From Rhodocista pekingensis (GTDB lineage: Bacteria > Pseudomonadota > Alphaproteobacteria > Azospirillales > Azospirillaceae), in assembly GCF_042665545.1 (NCBI RefSeq), contig NZ_JBHTCM010000004.1, positions 372,001-436,000 on the forward strand: a stretch of DNA of 64,000 nucleotides, in the 5' to 3' direction. The notes beneath the pieces were generated by a model. That model did no database searches. It was given only the letters and a program-made list of their open reading frames with translations, and was not told the origin of the DNA. Each line of letters begins with the position of its first letter. The first letter of the stretch is position 1. Position numbers and translations under genes: made by a program. Shown piece after piece: positions 27,069-35,908 of this stretch.

Positions 27069-27734
27069 ATGGCTGCCACGACGGACTACTCCGATGCCCG
27101 CGTCAACATGGTCGAAGGGCAGATCCGCCCCAACAAGGTGACGGATCTCCGGCTGGTCGACGCATTCCTGGACGTCCCGCGCGAACTCTTCGTGCCCCGC
27201 ACGCTGCGCGGTATCGCCTATGTGGACGAGGATGTTCCGCTGGGCGACGGCCGTTATCTGATGGAGCCCATGGTGCTGGGGCGCCTGTTGCAGGCGGCCG
27301 GCATCGGCACCCAGGATGTCGTGCTCGATGTCGGCTGCGGCACCGGCTACTCGGCGGCCGTGATCGGCCGTCTGGCTGCGACGGTCGTCGCCGTGGAGAG
27401 CGACGCCACCCTGGCGGCCACCGCGGGCCGGGCCCTGCGGGAGGCCGGCGCCGACAATGTGCTGCTGATGCAGGGACCGCTGGAGCAGGGCTGGCCGGCG
27501 CAGCAGCCCTACGACGTCATCCTGATCGACGGGGCCGTGGCCGAGGTGCCGGAGGCGCTTCTCGACCAGCTTGCCGAGGGCGGGCGCCTTGTCACCGTGG
27601 TGGCGGCGTCGGAACGTCTGGGGCTGGCCCGTATCTACCAGAAGGTCGCCGGCATCGTCTCCAGCCGGCCGCTGTTCGACGCGACCGTGCATCCGCTTCC
27701 CGGCTTCCAGGCGAAGCCGGGATTCCAGTTCTGA
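27069..27734 (+). CDS. pcm: Protein-L-isoaspartate O-methyltransferase family protein
   Basis: A 221-residue PCMT-family methyltransferase. The SAM-binding motif I is VVLDVGCGTGYSAAVIG (about residues 80-96). The family-specific N-terminal segment MVEGQIRPNKVTD and RELFVP, and later YDVILIDGAVAEVP, GGRLVTVV, are all visible. Such proteins methylate isoaspartyl residues in damaged proteins. This alphaproteobacterial subgroup, regularly found immediately upstream of rhodanese and tolC genes, may have a more specific unstudied role. It starts the pcm-rhodanese-tolC cluster with spacings of 32 and 2 bases. Confidence 0.9.
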   Translation: MAATTDYSDARVNMVEGQIRPNKVTDLRLVDAFLDVPRELFVPRTLRGIAYVDEDVPLGDGRYLMEPMVLGRLLQAAGIGTQDVVLDVGCGTGYSAAVIGRLAATVVAVESDATLAATAGRALREAGADNVLLMQGPLEQGWPAQQPYDVILIDGAVAEVPEALLDQLAEGGRLVTVVAASERLGLARIYQKVAGIVSSRPLFDATVHPLPGFQAKPGFQF

Positions 27735-27766
27735 AACCAGACAGTTCCGACACCAGGAGGTGGCCG

Positions 27767-28099
27767 ATGGCCGGACCCGGATGCGCCGAGATCGAGGTTG
27801 AAACCCTCGACGCGATGCTGAAGGGGGGCCAGCCGGTCGCCATCCTGGATGTGCGTGAACCCTGGGAAGTGGACCTTTGCTCCATCGACGGGAGCATTAC
27901 CATTCCGTTGGGGCAGCTTCCGCGGCATGCGGCCGGGCTGCCGACGGACAGGCCGCTGGTGGGTGTCTGCCATCACGGCTTCCGCAGTGCCCAGGCCATA
28001 TCCTGGCTCCGCTTCCAAGGGTTCGACCGGGCCGTCAATCTCGCCGGAGGAATCGACGCTTGGGCCCGGCGGATCGACCCGACCATGAAGGTGTATTGA
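27767..28099 (+). CDS. Single-domain rhodanese (sulfurtransferase-like)
   Basis: A 110-residue rhodanese fold, GlpE-like in size. VAILDVREPWE opens the domain and the active-site loop CHHGFRSA carries Cys 68. The loop CHHGxRS rather than CRxGxR is typical of the type next to tolC in alphaproteobacteria. NLAGGIDAWARRIDP closes the domain. Cytoplasmic; possible sulfur or persulfide carrier. An AGGAGGT ribosome site precedes the ATG, and tolC starts 2 bases after its stop. Confidence 0.92.
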   Translation: MAGPGCAEIEVETLDAMLKGGQPVAILDVREPWEVDLCSIDGSITIPLGQLPRHAAGLPTDRPLVGVCHHGFRSAQAISWLRFQGFDRAVNLAGGIDAWARRIDPTMKVY

Positions 28100-28101
28100 A
28101 G

Positions 28102-29478
28102 ATGGACGCCAAGAGTCTGAGAAACCGTCTCCGCCGCGCCCTGAGCGGCACTCTGCCCGCCCTGGCGCTGGCCGCCGGCCTTGGCGCAACGCCTGCCGCG
28201 GCACAGTCGCTGCAAGAGGCCCTGGCGCAGGCCTACCAGTCGAACCCGACGCTCGACGCCGAACGGGCCGCCCTCCGCGCCACGGACGAGCAGGTCCCCT
28301 ATGCCCGGTCCGGATTCCTGCCCAATGTGACCGCTACCGGTGAGGCTGGCCGCGTGCGCAACGAGCAGGGGCCGGACGTGGTGGCGATCTCGCCGCGATC
28401 GGTCGATGTGACGGTGACGCAGCCGCTCTACCGGGGCGGCCGCACTGTCGCCGCCGTCAACCGCGCCGAAAATCTGGTCCAGGCGCAGCGCGCCTCCCTG
28501 GTCGCCACCGAGCAGTCGGTGCTGCTGGACGCTGCGACGGCCTACCTGGACGTCGTGCGCGACCAGGCGGTCCTCGACCTGACCGTCAACAACGAGCAGG
28601 TGCTCCGCCGCCAGTTGGAGGCGGCGCAGGACCGCTTCCGCGTCGGCGAGATCACCCGGACGGACGTCAGCCAGTCCGAATCGCGTCTGGCGCGCTCCAC
28701 CTCGGACCGCATCCAGGCCGAAGGGCTGCTGAACGCCAGCCGGGCCCAGTTCGCCCGCCTGATCGGCGCGCCGCCGGCCCGGCTGGTGCAGCCGACGGTA
28801 ACGGTCGCTCTGCCGAAGACGCTCCAGGAGACGATCGCGCTCGGGGAGCAGAACAACCCCAACGTCATCGCCGCCCGCTTCAACCAGCAGGCGTCGGAAG
28901 ACAACATCGATCTGGTCCGGGGCGAGCTGCTGCCCTCCGTCAGCGTCGCTGGCACGCTGTCGAAGAACTGGGACCAGTCCCAGCTCGTCGATGAAAGCGA
29001 GCAGGCCTCCATCGTCGCCCGCGTGACGGTGCCGATCTACGAAGGTGGCGCCACCACCGCCCGCGTGCGCGAGGCGAAGCAGGTCGCCAACCAGCGCCGC
29101 ATCCAGATCGAGGAGACGTCCCGCGCGGCGCGCGAGACGGCGATCCGCGCCTGGGAAGCCCTGGTCACGGCCCGCGCCTCCATCCTGTCCCGCCAGGAAC
29201 AGGTCCGGTCGGCCGACATCGCTCTCGAGGGTGTCCGCCAGGAGGCGACCGTCGGCTCCCGTACCGTGCTGGACGTCCTGGACGCCGAACAGGAACTCCT
29301 GAATGCGCGCGTCGAGCTGGTCCGCTCCCAGCGTGACGAGCTGGTCGCCGTGTTCCAGGTTCTGGCGGCCACCGGTCAGCTCACCGCGGGCCGTCTCGGC
29401 CTGCCGGTCGCCACCTACGACTTCCAGGCGCACTACGACAAGGTCCGTGGCAAGCTCTGGGGTACGTCCATCGACTGA
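28102..29478 (+). CDS. tolC: TolC-family outer membrane channel protein
   Basis: A 458-residue outer membrane efflux/secretion channel of the TolC family. A signal peptide ends near AAAQS (residue 35). Two OEP repeats follow (about 40-225 and 250-440), with typical starts LQEALAQAYQSNPTLDAERA, VTQPLYRGGRT, and in the second half VTVPIYEGGATTARVREAK. TolC trimers span the outer membrane and periplasm and dock with type I secretion or RND/MFP pumps. No pump genes are adjacent, so it is probably a general channel. It follows a rhodanese gene by 2 bases, probably co-transcribed with pcm. A 9-bp hairpin (29493-29521) lies just downstream. Confidence 0.95.
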   Translation: MDAKSLRNRLRRALSGTLPALALAAGLGATPAAAQSLQEALAQAYQSNPTLDAERAALRATDEQVPYARSGFLPNVTATGEAGRVRNEQGPDVVAISPRSVDVTVTQPLYRGGRTVAAVNRAENLVQAQRASLVATEQSVLLDAATAYLDVVRDQAVLDLTVNNEQVLRRQLEAAQDRFRVGEITRTDVSQSESRLARSTSDRIQAEGLLNASRAQFARLIGAPPARLVQPTVTVALPKTLQETIALGEQNNPNVIAARFNQQASEDNIDLVRGELLPSVSVAGTLSKNWDQSQLVDESEQASIVARVTVPIYEGGATTARVREAKQVANQRRIQIEETSRAARETAIRAWEALVTARASILSRQEQVRSADIALEGVRQEATVGSRTVLDVLDAEQELLNARVELVRSQRDELVAVFQVLAATGQLTAGRLGLPVATYDFQAHYDKVRGKLWGTSID

Positions 29479-29492
29479 GTAGCATGTCGTCC

Positions 29493-29521
29493 GGCGGTCC
29501 CTTGTCACGACGGGGACCGCC
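29493..29521 (+). terminator. Probable tolC terminator hairpin
   Basis: Nine-base perfect arms at 29493-29501 and 29513-29521 with an 11-base loop, 15 bases after the tolC stop. No T-run, so termination could be weak or Rho-assisted. Confidence 0.55.
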
Positions 29522-29602
29522 CGGACGGCGATAAGTCCGTGGAGTTTTCGAAAGTTCTGCCCTAGTCTGCCGCCTGCGGATCAGGCAGTCGGGTTCTCTG
29601 AG

Positions 29603-30208
29603 ATGGCCGATAACAAGACCCAACAAGAACCGTCGATGGAGGAGATTCTCGCCTCGATCCGGCGGATCATTTCCGAGGACAGTGACGCGCCGCCTGCGGC
29701 CGCCGCCGCAGAACCCGAGCCTCCCCCGCCGCCGCCACCACCGGCGCCGCCTCCGGCTCCGCCACCGCCTCCTCCTCCGCCGCCGCTGCCGGAACCGCCT
29801 CCGCCGGTGATGCTGGACGAGCCGGCCGAGGATGACGTCCTCGAACTGACCCAGATGGTCCCGGAGGAGCCGCCGGCTCCGGCGCCGCTTCCGGACCCGT
29901 TCGAGATGGACGAACCGGAACCGCCCCCGCCCCCCCGTCGGCGTCCGCCGCCCGATGACGACACCCTGATGTCGGACCTGACGGCCGCCGCCGCCAGCCG
30001 GGCCTTCTCGGGTCTTGCCGGCTTCCGCCGTGGCCCCAGCCTGACGGGCGAAGGTCCCGTGGGGCGTGGCGACCTCACGCTTGAGCAGATCGTCTATGAC
30101 ATCGTCCGTCCGCTGATCCGCGAATGGATGGACGACAACCTGCCCCAGCTCGTCGAGCGGCTGGTGAAGCGGGAGATCGAGAAGGTCGTAAGGCGCGGCC
30201 TGGACTGA
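29603..30208 (+). CDS. popZ: PopZ polar organizing protein
   Basis: A 201-residue PopZ (DUF2497 family) protein. The N-terminal helix EPSMEEILASIRRIISED is a strong match to the PopZ client-binding region. The C-terminal oligomerisation helices read IVRPLIREWMDDNLPQLVER then LVKREIEKVVRR. In between is an acidic, extremely Pro-rich linker (about residues 38-115), as in other PopZ proteins. PopZ forms a polymeric matrix at the cell poles and anchors ParB/parS and cell-cycle regulators. It sits between tolC and valS, as in many relatives, and ends at a strong hairpin (30237-30265). Confidence 0.95.
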   Translation: MADNKTQQEPSMEEILASIRRIISEDSDAPPAAAAAEPEPPPPPPPPAPPPAPPPPPPPPPLPEPPPPVMLDEPAEDDVLELTQMVPEEPPAPAPLPDPFEMDEPEPPPPPRRRPPPDDDTLMSDLTAAAASRAFSGLAGFRRGPSLTGEGPVGRGDLTLEQIVYDIVRPLIREWMDDNLPQLVERLVKREIEKVVRRGLD

Positions 30209-30236
30209 CGCGCCACCCATTCGCATGAGCAGATCG

Positions 30237-30265
30237 CGGGGCGGCGCCTTGATGGTGCCGCCCCG
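30237..30265 (+). terminator. popZ terminator hairpin
   Basis: Twelve-base arms 30237-30248 and 30254-30265 (one G-U pair) around a 5-base loop, followed by TCTCGTTA. A strong stem with a modest U content. Confidence 0.65.
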
Positions 30266-30324
30266 TCTCGTTATCACCGCCATTCCCCTGACAGCCATTC
30301 CCCTGGAACACCAAAGGCCCGGCC

Positions 30325-33021
30325 ATGCTGGAGAAGACTTTCACCCCCGCCGAGGTTGAAGCGAAGCACTACAGGCGTTGGGAAGACGCCGGCGCCTTCG
30401 CTGCCGACGTCGAGTCCAACCAGCGGCCCTACACCATCATGATGCCGCCGCCCAACGTGACGGGCAGCCTGCACATGGGCCATGCGCTGACCTTCACCCT
30501 TCAGGACGTGCTCATCCGCTTCCACCGGATGCGCGGCCAGGACGCTCTCTGGCAACCCGGCCAGGACCATGCCGGCATCGCCACCCAGATGGTGGTCGAG
30601 CGCAATCTGGCGAAGGAGGGCGTGAGCCGTCTCGACCTCGGCCGCGAGCGGTTCGTGGAGAAGGTCTGGGAGTGGAAGGCCGAGTCCGGTGGCACCATCA
30701 CCCACCAGCTCCGCCACCTGGGAGCCAGCGCCGACTGGGCGCGCGAGCGTTTCACCCTGGACGAGGGGCTGAACCGCGCCGTCCGCAAGGTGTTCGTGGA
30801 GCTCTACCGGCAGGGGCTGATCTACCGCGACAAGCGGCTGGTCAACTGGGACCCGAAGCTGCACACGGCCATCTCCGACCTGGAGGTGGAGCAGAAGCCC
30901 GTCAAGGGGAACCTCTGGCACTTCCGCTATCCGATCGACGGGGAGGAGGGGCGCTTCATCACCGTCGCCACCACCCGGCCGGAAACGATGCTGGCGGACA
31001 CGGCCGTGGCCGTGCATCCGGAGGATGAGCGCTACAAGGACCTGATCGGCCGGATGGTCCGGCTGCCGCTGGTCGGGCGGCTGATTCCCATCGTGGCGGA
31101 CGAATACGCCGACCCGGAGACGGGCAGCGGTGCGGTGAAGATCACCCCGGCGCACGACTTCAACGACTTCGAGGTGGGCCGTCGGCACGGCCTGCCGCTG
31201 ATCAACCTGCTGGACCGCGACGCGAAGCTGCTGCACCGCTTCGAAGGCTTCCGGCCGCGAGTGGGCGGCGGCATGGATCCCTTCTTCGAGGAGATGCCGG
31301 AAGCATACCGCGGCCTCGACCGCTTCGAGGCGCGCAAGCGCATCGTCGCCGATCTGGAGGCGCTGGGCCTGCTGGAGAAGATCGACCCGCACGCCCATAC
31401 CGTGCCGCACGGCGACCGTTCGGACGTGGTGATCGAGCCCTGGCTGACCGACCAGTGGTACTGCGATGCCAAGACCCTGGCGAAGCCGGCCATCGAGGCG
31501 GTGGAGCAGGGCCGCACCGTGTTCGTCCCGCGCCAGTGGGAGAACACCTATTTCGAGTGGATGCGCAACATCCAGCCCTGGTGCATCTCGCGCCAGCTCT
31601 GGTGGGGCCACCAGATTCCGGCCTGGTACGGCCCGGAAGGCAGCATCTTCGTCGCCGAGACGGAGGAGGAGGCCCGGGCCCAGGCCGTGGCCCGGTTCGG
31701 GGACGGGGTGGAGATCACCCGCGACGCCGACGTGCTGGACACCTGGTTCAGCTCGGCGCTGTGGCCGTTCAGCACGCTCGGCTGGCCCGAGAAGGCGCCG
31801 GAACTGGACCGTTACTACCCCGGCGACGTGCTGGTGACGGGCTTCGACATCATCTTCTTCTGGGTCGCCCGGATGATGATGATGGGCCTGCACTTCATGG
31901 GCGATGTGCCCTTCCGCACCGTCTACATCCACGCCCTGGTGCGGGATGAGAAGGGGCAGAAGATGTCCAAGTCCAAGGGCAACATCATCGACCCGCTGAC
32001 CGTGGTGGACAGGTACGGGGCCGATGCGCTGCGCTTCACCCTGGCCGCCATGGCGGCCCAGGGCCGCGACATCAAGCTGGCCGTCAGTCGGGTGGAGGGC
32101 TATCGCAACTTCGCCACCAAGCTCTGGAACGCCGCCCGCTACGCCCAGATGAACGAGGTGGCGCCGGCGCCGGGCTTCGATCCGGCCGCGGTCACGCTGA
32201 CGGTGAACAAGTGGGTGATCGGGGCGGCGCAGCAGGCGGCCGCCCGGGTGACCGACGCGCTGGAAGGCTACAAGTTCAACGAGGCGGCCGGGGCCATCTA
32301 CCAGTTCGCCTGGAACACCTTCTGCGACTGGTATCTGGAGTTCACCAAGCCGATCCTGAACGGCGAGGACGCGGCCGCGAAGGCCGAGACCCGCGCCACC
32401 ACGGCCTGGGTGCTGGACCATATCCTGCACCTGCTGCACCCGATCATGCCCTTCCTGACGGAGGAGCTGAACGAGAAGCTGGGCGGCAAGGACGCGCTGC
32501 TGATCTCCGCCGCCTGGCCGGAGCCGCAGCCCGGTCTCGTGCATGCCGAGGCCGGGGCGGAGATGGAGTGGGTGGTCCGCCTGATCTCCACCATCCGCAC
32601 GGTCCGGGCGGAGATGAACGTGCCGCCCTCGGCCCAGATCCCGCTGCTGCTGAAGGATGCCGGGACCCGGGCGCGCGAGCTGTCGGACCGGCACCGCGAG
32701 CTGATCCTGCGGCTGGCCCGCGTCTCCGGCATCGAGTTCGTCTCCGCCGATCTGCCGAAGGGCGCGGCGCAGGCGGTGATCGAGGATGCCACCCTGGTGC
32801 TGCCCCTGGCCGACTTCATCGACGTGGAGAAGGAGAAGGCCCGGCTGCTGAAGGAGATCGGCAAGCTGGAGCAGGAGATCGGGAAGATCGACGCCAAGCT
32901 GTCCAACCCCCAGTTCGTCGAGAAGGCGGCCGAGGAGGTCATCGAGGAGCAGCGCGAGCGCCGCGCCACCGCCGAGGAGGCGGCGACCAAGCTGCGCGAG
33001 GCCTTGCAGCGGCTGGGCTGA
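30325..33021 (+). CDS. valS: Valyl-tRNA synthetase
   Basis: An 898-residue class I aminoacyl-tRNA synthetase. The HIGH-equivalent motif is HMGHA within PPPNVTGSLHMGHAL (about residues 46-55) and KMSKSKGN appears near residue 547. The editing (CP1) domain carries TTRPETMLADTAVAVHP. The C-terminal coiled-coil (about 835-895; IDVEKEKARLLKEIGKLEQE) is the valine-specific tRNA-binding arm. Length is normal. A perfect 11-bp hairpin ends the transcript. Confidence 0.97.
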   Translation: MLEKTFTPAEVEAKHYRRWEDAGAFAADVESNQRPYTIMMPPPNVTGSLHMGHALTFTLQDVLIRFHRMRGQDALWQPGQDHAGIATQMVVERNLAKEGVSRLDLGRERFVEKVWEWKAESGGTITHQLRHLGASADWARERFTLDEGLNRAVRKVFVELYRQGLIYRDKRLVNWDPKLHTAISDLEVEQKPVKGNLWHFRYPIDGEEGRFITVATTRPETMLADTAVAVHPEDERYKDLIGRMVRLPLVGRLIPIVADEYADPETGSGAVKITPAHDFNDFEVGRRHGLPLINLLDRDAKLLHRFEGFRPRVGGGMDPFFEEMPEAYRGLDRFEARKRIVADLEALGLLEKIDPHAHTVPHGDRSDVVIEPWLTDQWYCDAKTLAKPAIEAVEQGRTVFVPRQWENTYFEWMRNIQPWCISRQLWWGHQIPAWYGPEGSIFVAETEEEARAQAVARFGDGVEITRDADVLDTWFSSALWPFSTLGWPEKAPELDRYYPGDVLVTGFDIIFFWVARMMMMGLHFMGDVPFRTVYIHALVRDEKGQKMSKSKGNIIDPLTVVDRYGADALRFTLAAMAAQGRDIKLAVSRVEGYRNFATKLWNAARYAQMNEVAPAPGFDPAAVTLTVNKWVIGAAQQAAARVTDALEGYKFNEAAGAIYQFAWNTFCDWYLEFTKPILNGEDAAAKAETRATTAWVLDHILHLLHPIMPFLTEELNEKLGGKDALLISAAWPEPQPGLVHAEAGAEMEWVVRLISTIRTVRAEMNVPPSAQIPLLLKDAGTRARELSDRHRELILRLARVSGIEFVSADLPKGAAQAVIEDATLVLPLADFIDVEKEKARLLKEIGKLEQEIGKIDAKLSNPQFVEKAAEEVIEEQRERRATAEEAATKLREALQRLG

Positions 33022-33032
33022 CGGCCATCGTT

Positions 33033-33062
33033 GCGGGGACCGGAGCGCCTCCCGGTCCCCGC
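33033..33062 (+). terminator. valS terminator hairpin
   Basis: Perfect 11-base complementary arms 33033-33043 and 33052-33062, loop of 8, starting 11 bases after the valS stop. No T-run. Confidence 0.6.
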
Positions 33063-33193
33063 ATGGCTCCCCCGCGTGCGGGACGAAGAGGCGCGGCATC
33101 CGGGGCTAGGCAGGGCGGTGACGGCTGGGTATTCTCAGCTTCGTTTCCGAACCGCGCCTTATGGCGCAACGATATTGCGCGAGGATGCCTGAA

Positions 33194-34927
33194 ATGCCCA
33201 CCGGCCCCGAGAAGACCTGGGACAAGTCCAAGCTGCCGAGCCGGCATGTGTCCGTCGGTCCCGAGCGTGCGCCGCACCGGTCCTACTACTATGCCATGGG
33301 CATGACGGAGCAGGAGATCGCCCGGCCCTTCGTCGGCGTGGCGACCTGCTGGAACGAGGCAGCCCCCTGCAACATCGCGCTGAACCGTCAGGCCCAGGCG
33401 GTGAAGACCGGGGTGAAGGCGGAGCAGGGCACCCCGCGCGAGTTCACCACCATCACCGTCACCGACGGCATCGCCATGGGCCACCAGGGCATGAAGGCGT
33501 CGCTGGTGAGCCGCGAGGTGATCGCCGATTCGGTCGAACTGACCATGCGCGGCCACTGCTACGACGCGATGGTCGGGCTGGCCGGCTGCGACAAGAGCCT
33601 GCCCGGCATGATGATGGCCATGGTCCGGCTGAACGTGCCCAGCGTCTTCATGTATGGCGGCTCCATCCTGCCGGGGAAGTTCCGCGGCAAGGATGTCACC
33701 GTGCAGGACGTGTTCGAGGCGGTGGGCGCCTACAGCGCCGGCCGGATGGACGAGAAGGACCTGCACGAGCTGGAATGCTGCGCCTGTCCGGGGTCGGGCG
33801 CCTGTGGCGGCCAGTACACGGCCAACACCATGGCCTGCGTTTCAGAAGCAATCGGGCTGGCCCTGCCGGGCTCGGCCGGCGCCCCGGCACCGTATGAGAG
33901 CCGCGACGCCTATGCCGAGGCATCCGGCCGGGCCGTGATGAAGCTGGTGGAGATGAATCTCCGCCCGCGCGACATCGTCACCCGCAAGGCGCTGGAGAAC
34001 GCGGCTGTCGTCGTCGCGGCCAGCGGCGGCTCCACCAACGCCGCCCTGCACCTGCCGGCCATCGCGCACGAGGCCGGGATCGAGTTCGACCTGCACGACG
34101 TGGCCGCCGTGTTCCGGCGCACGCCCTACATCGCCGACCTGAAGCCGGGCGGCCGCTTCGTCGCCAAGGACCTGTTCGAGGTCGGCGGCGTGCCGGTGCT
34201 GATGAAGGCGCTGCTGGACGGTGGCTTCCTGCACGGCGACTGCATCACGGTGACCGGCCGGACCATCGCCGAGAATCTGGCCGACGTGGTCTTCCCCACG
34301 AACCAGGAGGTGATCCGGCCGACCAGCGCGCCGCTGTCGCCCACGGGCGGCGTGGTCGGCCTGCGCGGCAACCTGGCCCCGCAGGGCGCCATCGTGAAGG
34401 TCGCGGGCATGAAGAACCTGCGCTTCTCCGGTCCGGCCCGCTGCTTCGACCGCGAGGAGGACGCCTTCGCCGCCGTCGAGCGCCGCGAGTACAAGGAGGG
34501 CGAGGTCCTGGTCATCCGCTACGAGGGGCCGCGGGGCGGCCCCGGCATGCGGGAGATGCTGGCCACCACCGCCGCCCTCTACGGCCAGGGCATGGGCGAC
34601 AAGGTGGCCCTGATCACCGACGGCCGCTTCTCCGGCGCCACCCGCGGCTTCTGCATCGGCCATGTCGGGCCGGAGGCGGCCGTGGGCGGGCCGATCGGCC
34701 TGCTGCGCGACGGCGACGTCATCACCATCGACGCCACCACGGGCGAGCTGTCGGTGGCACTCTCCGACGCGGAACTGGCGGAGCGGCGCAAGGCGTGGCA
34801 GCCGCGCCGGCACGACTTCCAGTCCGGCGCACTCTGGAAGTACGCCCAGACGGTGGGCGATGCGGAGAAGGGGGCCGTGACCCATCCGGGCGGCAAGGCG
34901 GAGACGCATTGCTTCGCCGACATCTGA
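33194..34927 (+). CDS. ilvD: Dihydroxy-acid dehydratase
   Basis: A 577-residue IlvD, which dehydrates 2,3-dihydroxy-isovalerate and -methylvalerate in branched-chain amino acid synthesis. Iron-sulfur cysteines lie in GVATCWNE, AGCDKSLPG and CACPGSGACGG, a pattern of the [2Fe-2S]-type dehydratases. SGGSTNAALHLPA and GRFSGATRGFCIGH are further signatures. The start is uncertain: ATG 33194 has GAGG nine bases upstream and fits the family; ATG 33185 and 33161 are in frame upstream. Not next to other ilv genes here. Confidence 0.93.
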   Translation: MPTGPEKTWDKSKLPSRHVSVGPERAPHRSYYYAMGMTEQEIARPFVGVATCWNEAAPCNIALNRQAQAVKTGVKAEQGTPREFTTITVTDGIAMGHQGMKASLVSREVIADSVELTMRGHCYDAMVGLAGCDKSLPGMMMAMVRLNVPSVFMYGGSILPGKFRGKDVTVQDVFEAVGAYSAGRMDEKDLHELECCACPGSGACGGQYTANTMACVSEAIGLALPGSAGAPAPYESRDAYAEASGRAVMKLVEMNLRPRDIVTRKALENAAVVVAASGGSTNAALHLPAIAHEAGIEFDLHDVAAVFRRTPYIADLKPGGRFVAKDLFEVGGVPVLMKALLDGGFLHGDCITVTGRTIAENLADVVFPTNQEVIRPTSAPLSPTGGVVGLRGNLAPQGAIVKVAGMKNLRFSGPARCFDREEDAFAAVERREYKEGEVLVIRYEGPRGGPGMREMLATTAALYGQGMGDKVALITDGRFSGATRGFCIGHVGPEAAVGGPIGLLRDGDVITIDATTGELSVALSDAELAERRKAWQPRRHDFQSGALWKYAQTVGDAEKGAVTHPGGKAETHCFADI

Positions 34928-34958
34928 CCGGGACCGGCGGTCGGAACCGGGGGCGGCC

Positions 34959-35774
34959 GTGAGCTTCATCCTGTCCAAGCTGTTCTGGACCCTGGCCGCC
35001 CCGGGTAACGCGCTGCTGCTGATCCTGCTGGCCGGCATGGGGTTCATGCTGGCCGGCTGGCAGCGGACGGGCCTCTGGCTGGCGGGCGGCGCCACGGTGG
35101 CCTTGACCGCCGTGGCCGCCCTGCCGGTCGGCGCCTGGATGCTGTGGTCGCTCGAAAGCCGCTTCCCGAGTCCCGCTACGCTGCCTGAGCGGGTGGACGG
35201 CATCATCGTGCTGGGCGGGGCGGTCCGCCCGATCCTGACGGCGGACCGTGGCCAGCCGGCACTGAATGAACATGCCGAACGGTTGACCGAAATTCCCGCC
35301 CTGGCGCAGCGCTATCCCGAAGCACGTGTCGTCTTCACAGGGGGTTCCGGCCTTGTCTTCGAGCAGGATCTGAAGGAAGCCCCCGTCGCGCGGGCCGCCT
35401 GGGAGCGGATGGGCTTCGACACGGCCCGTGTCCTGTTCGAGCAGGAGAGCAGGAATACCTGGGAAAACGCGGTGTTGAGCCGCGATCTTGCACATCCGCT
35501 GGAGGGCGAGGTCTGGCTCCTGGTCACCTCGGCCCTGCATATGCCCAGGTCGGTCGGGATCTTCCGCAGAATCGGCTGGAACGTCGTTGCTTATCCTGTT
35601 GATTTCCAGGTGACAGACCGCTCTCTGCGTCGGATCGGTTTCGACCTGACGGACGGGTTGAGGAATCTCTCCTACGCGCTTCATGAATATATCGGTCTTG
35701 CCGTCTACCGTTGGTTGGACCGCACCGATGCCCTGCTGCCCGGTCCCGGCGGCTCTCCGGCCGACGGCGGCTGA
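34959..35774 (+). CDS. YdcF/ElyC-family (DUF218) membrane protein
   Basis: A 271-residue protein with two N-terminal membrane helices (about residues 14-33 and 38-62) and a DUF218 domain (about 72-240) facing the periplasm. Domain hallmarks are VDGIIVLGG, FTGGSG, ESRNTWENA and LVTSALHMPRS. Relatives SanA, ElyC and YdcF influence envelope integrity and vancomycin or peptidoglycan precursors. Chemistry is not established. Starts with GTG 34959, 31 bases after ilvD. The next gene is a peptidoglycan lytic enzyme, consistent with an envelope role. Confidence 0.87.
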   Translation: MSFILSKLFWTLAAPGNALLLILLAGMGFMLAGWQRTGLWLAGGATVALTAVAALPVGAWMLWSLESRFPSPATLPERVDGIIVLGGAVRPILTADRGQPALNEHAERLTEIPALAQRYPEARVVFTGGSGLVFEQDLKEAPVARAAWERMGFDTARVLFEQESRNTWENAVLSRDLAHPLEGEVWLLVTSALHMPRSVGIFRRIGWNVVAYPVDFQVTDRSLRRIGFDLTDGLRNLSYALHEYIGLAVYRWLDRTDALLPGPGGSPADGG

Positions 35775-35908
35775 GCCGGGCCCGCGTGACATCGTTAAGG
35801 GTGGTCGCGGCCACCGTCCTCGTGGGATTGAGGTAGCCGCCCCCCTGTGGCAGAACCGGCAGCGCGGCGAAGGCCGGACCTGACGATTCTCTGGGAGACG
35901 GAACAAGC

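Noticed and set aside
29700..29960. Dense C/G-rich repeat-like stretch (poly-proline coding)
   Set aside because: It encodes the Pro-rich linker of PopZ, expected for the family, and is not a separate repeat element.
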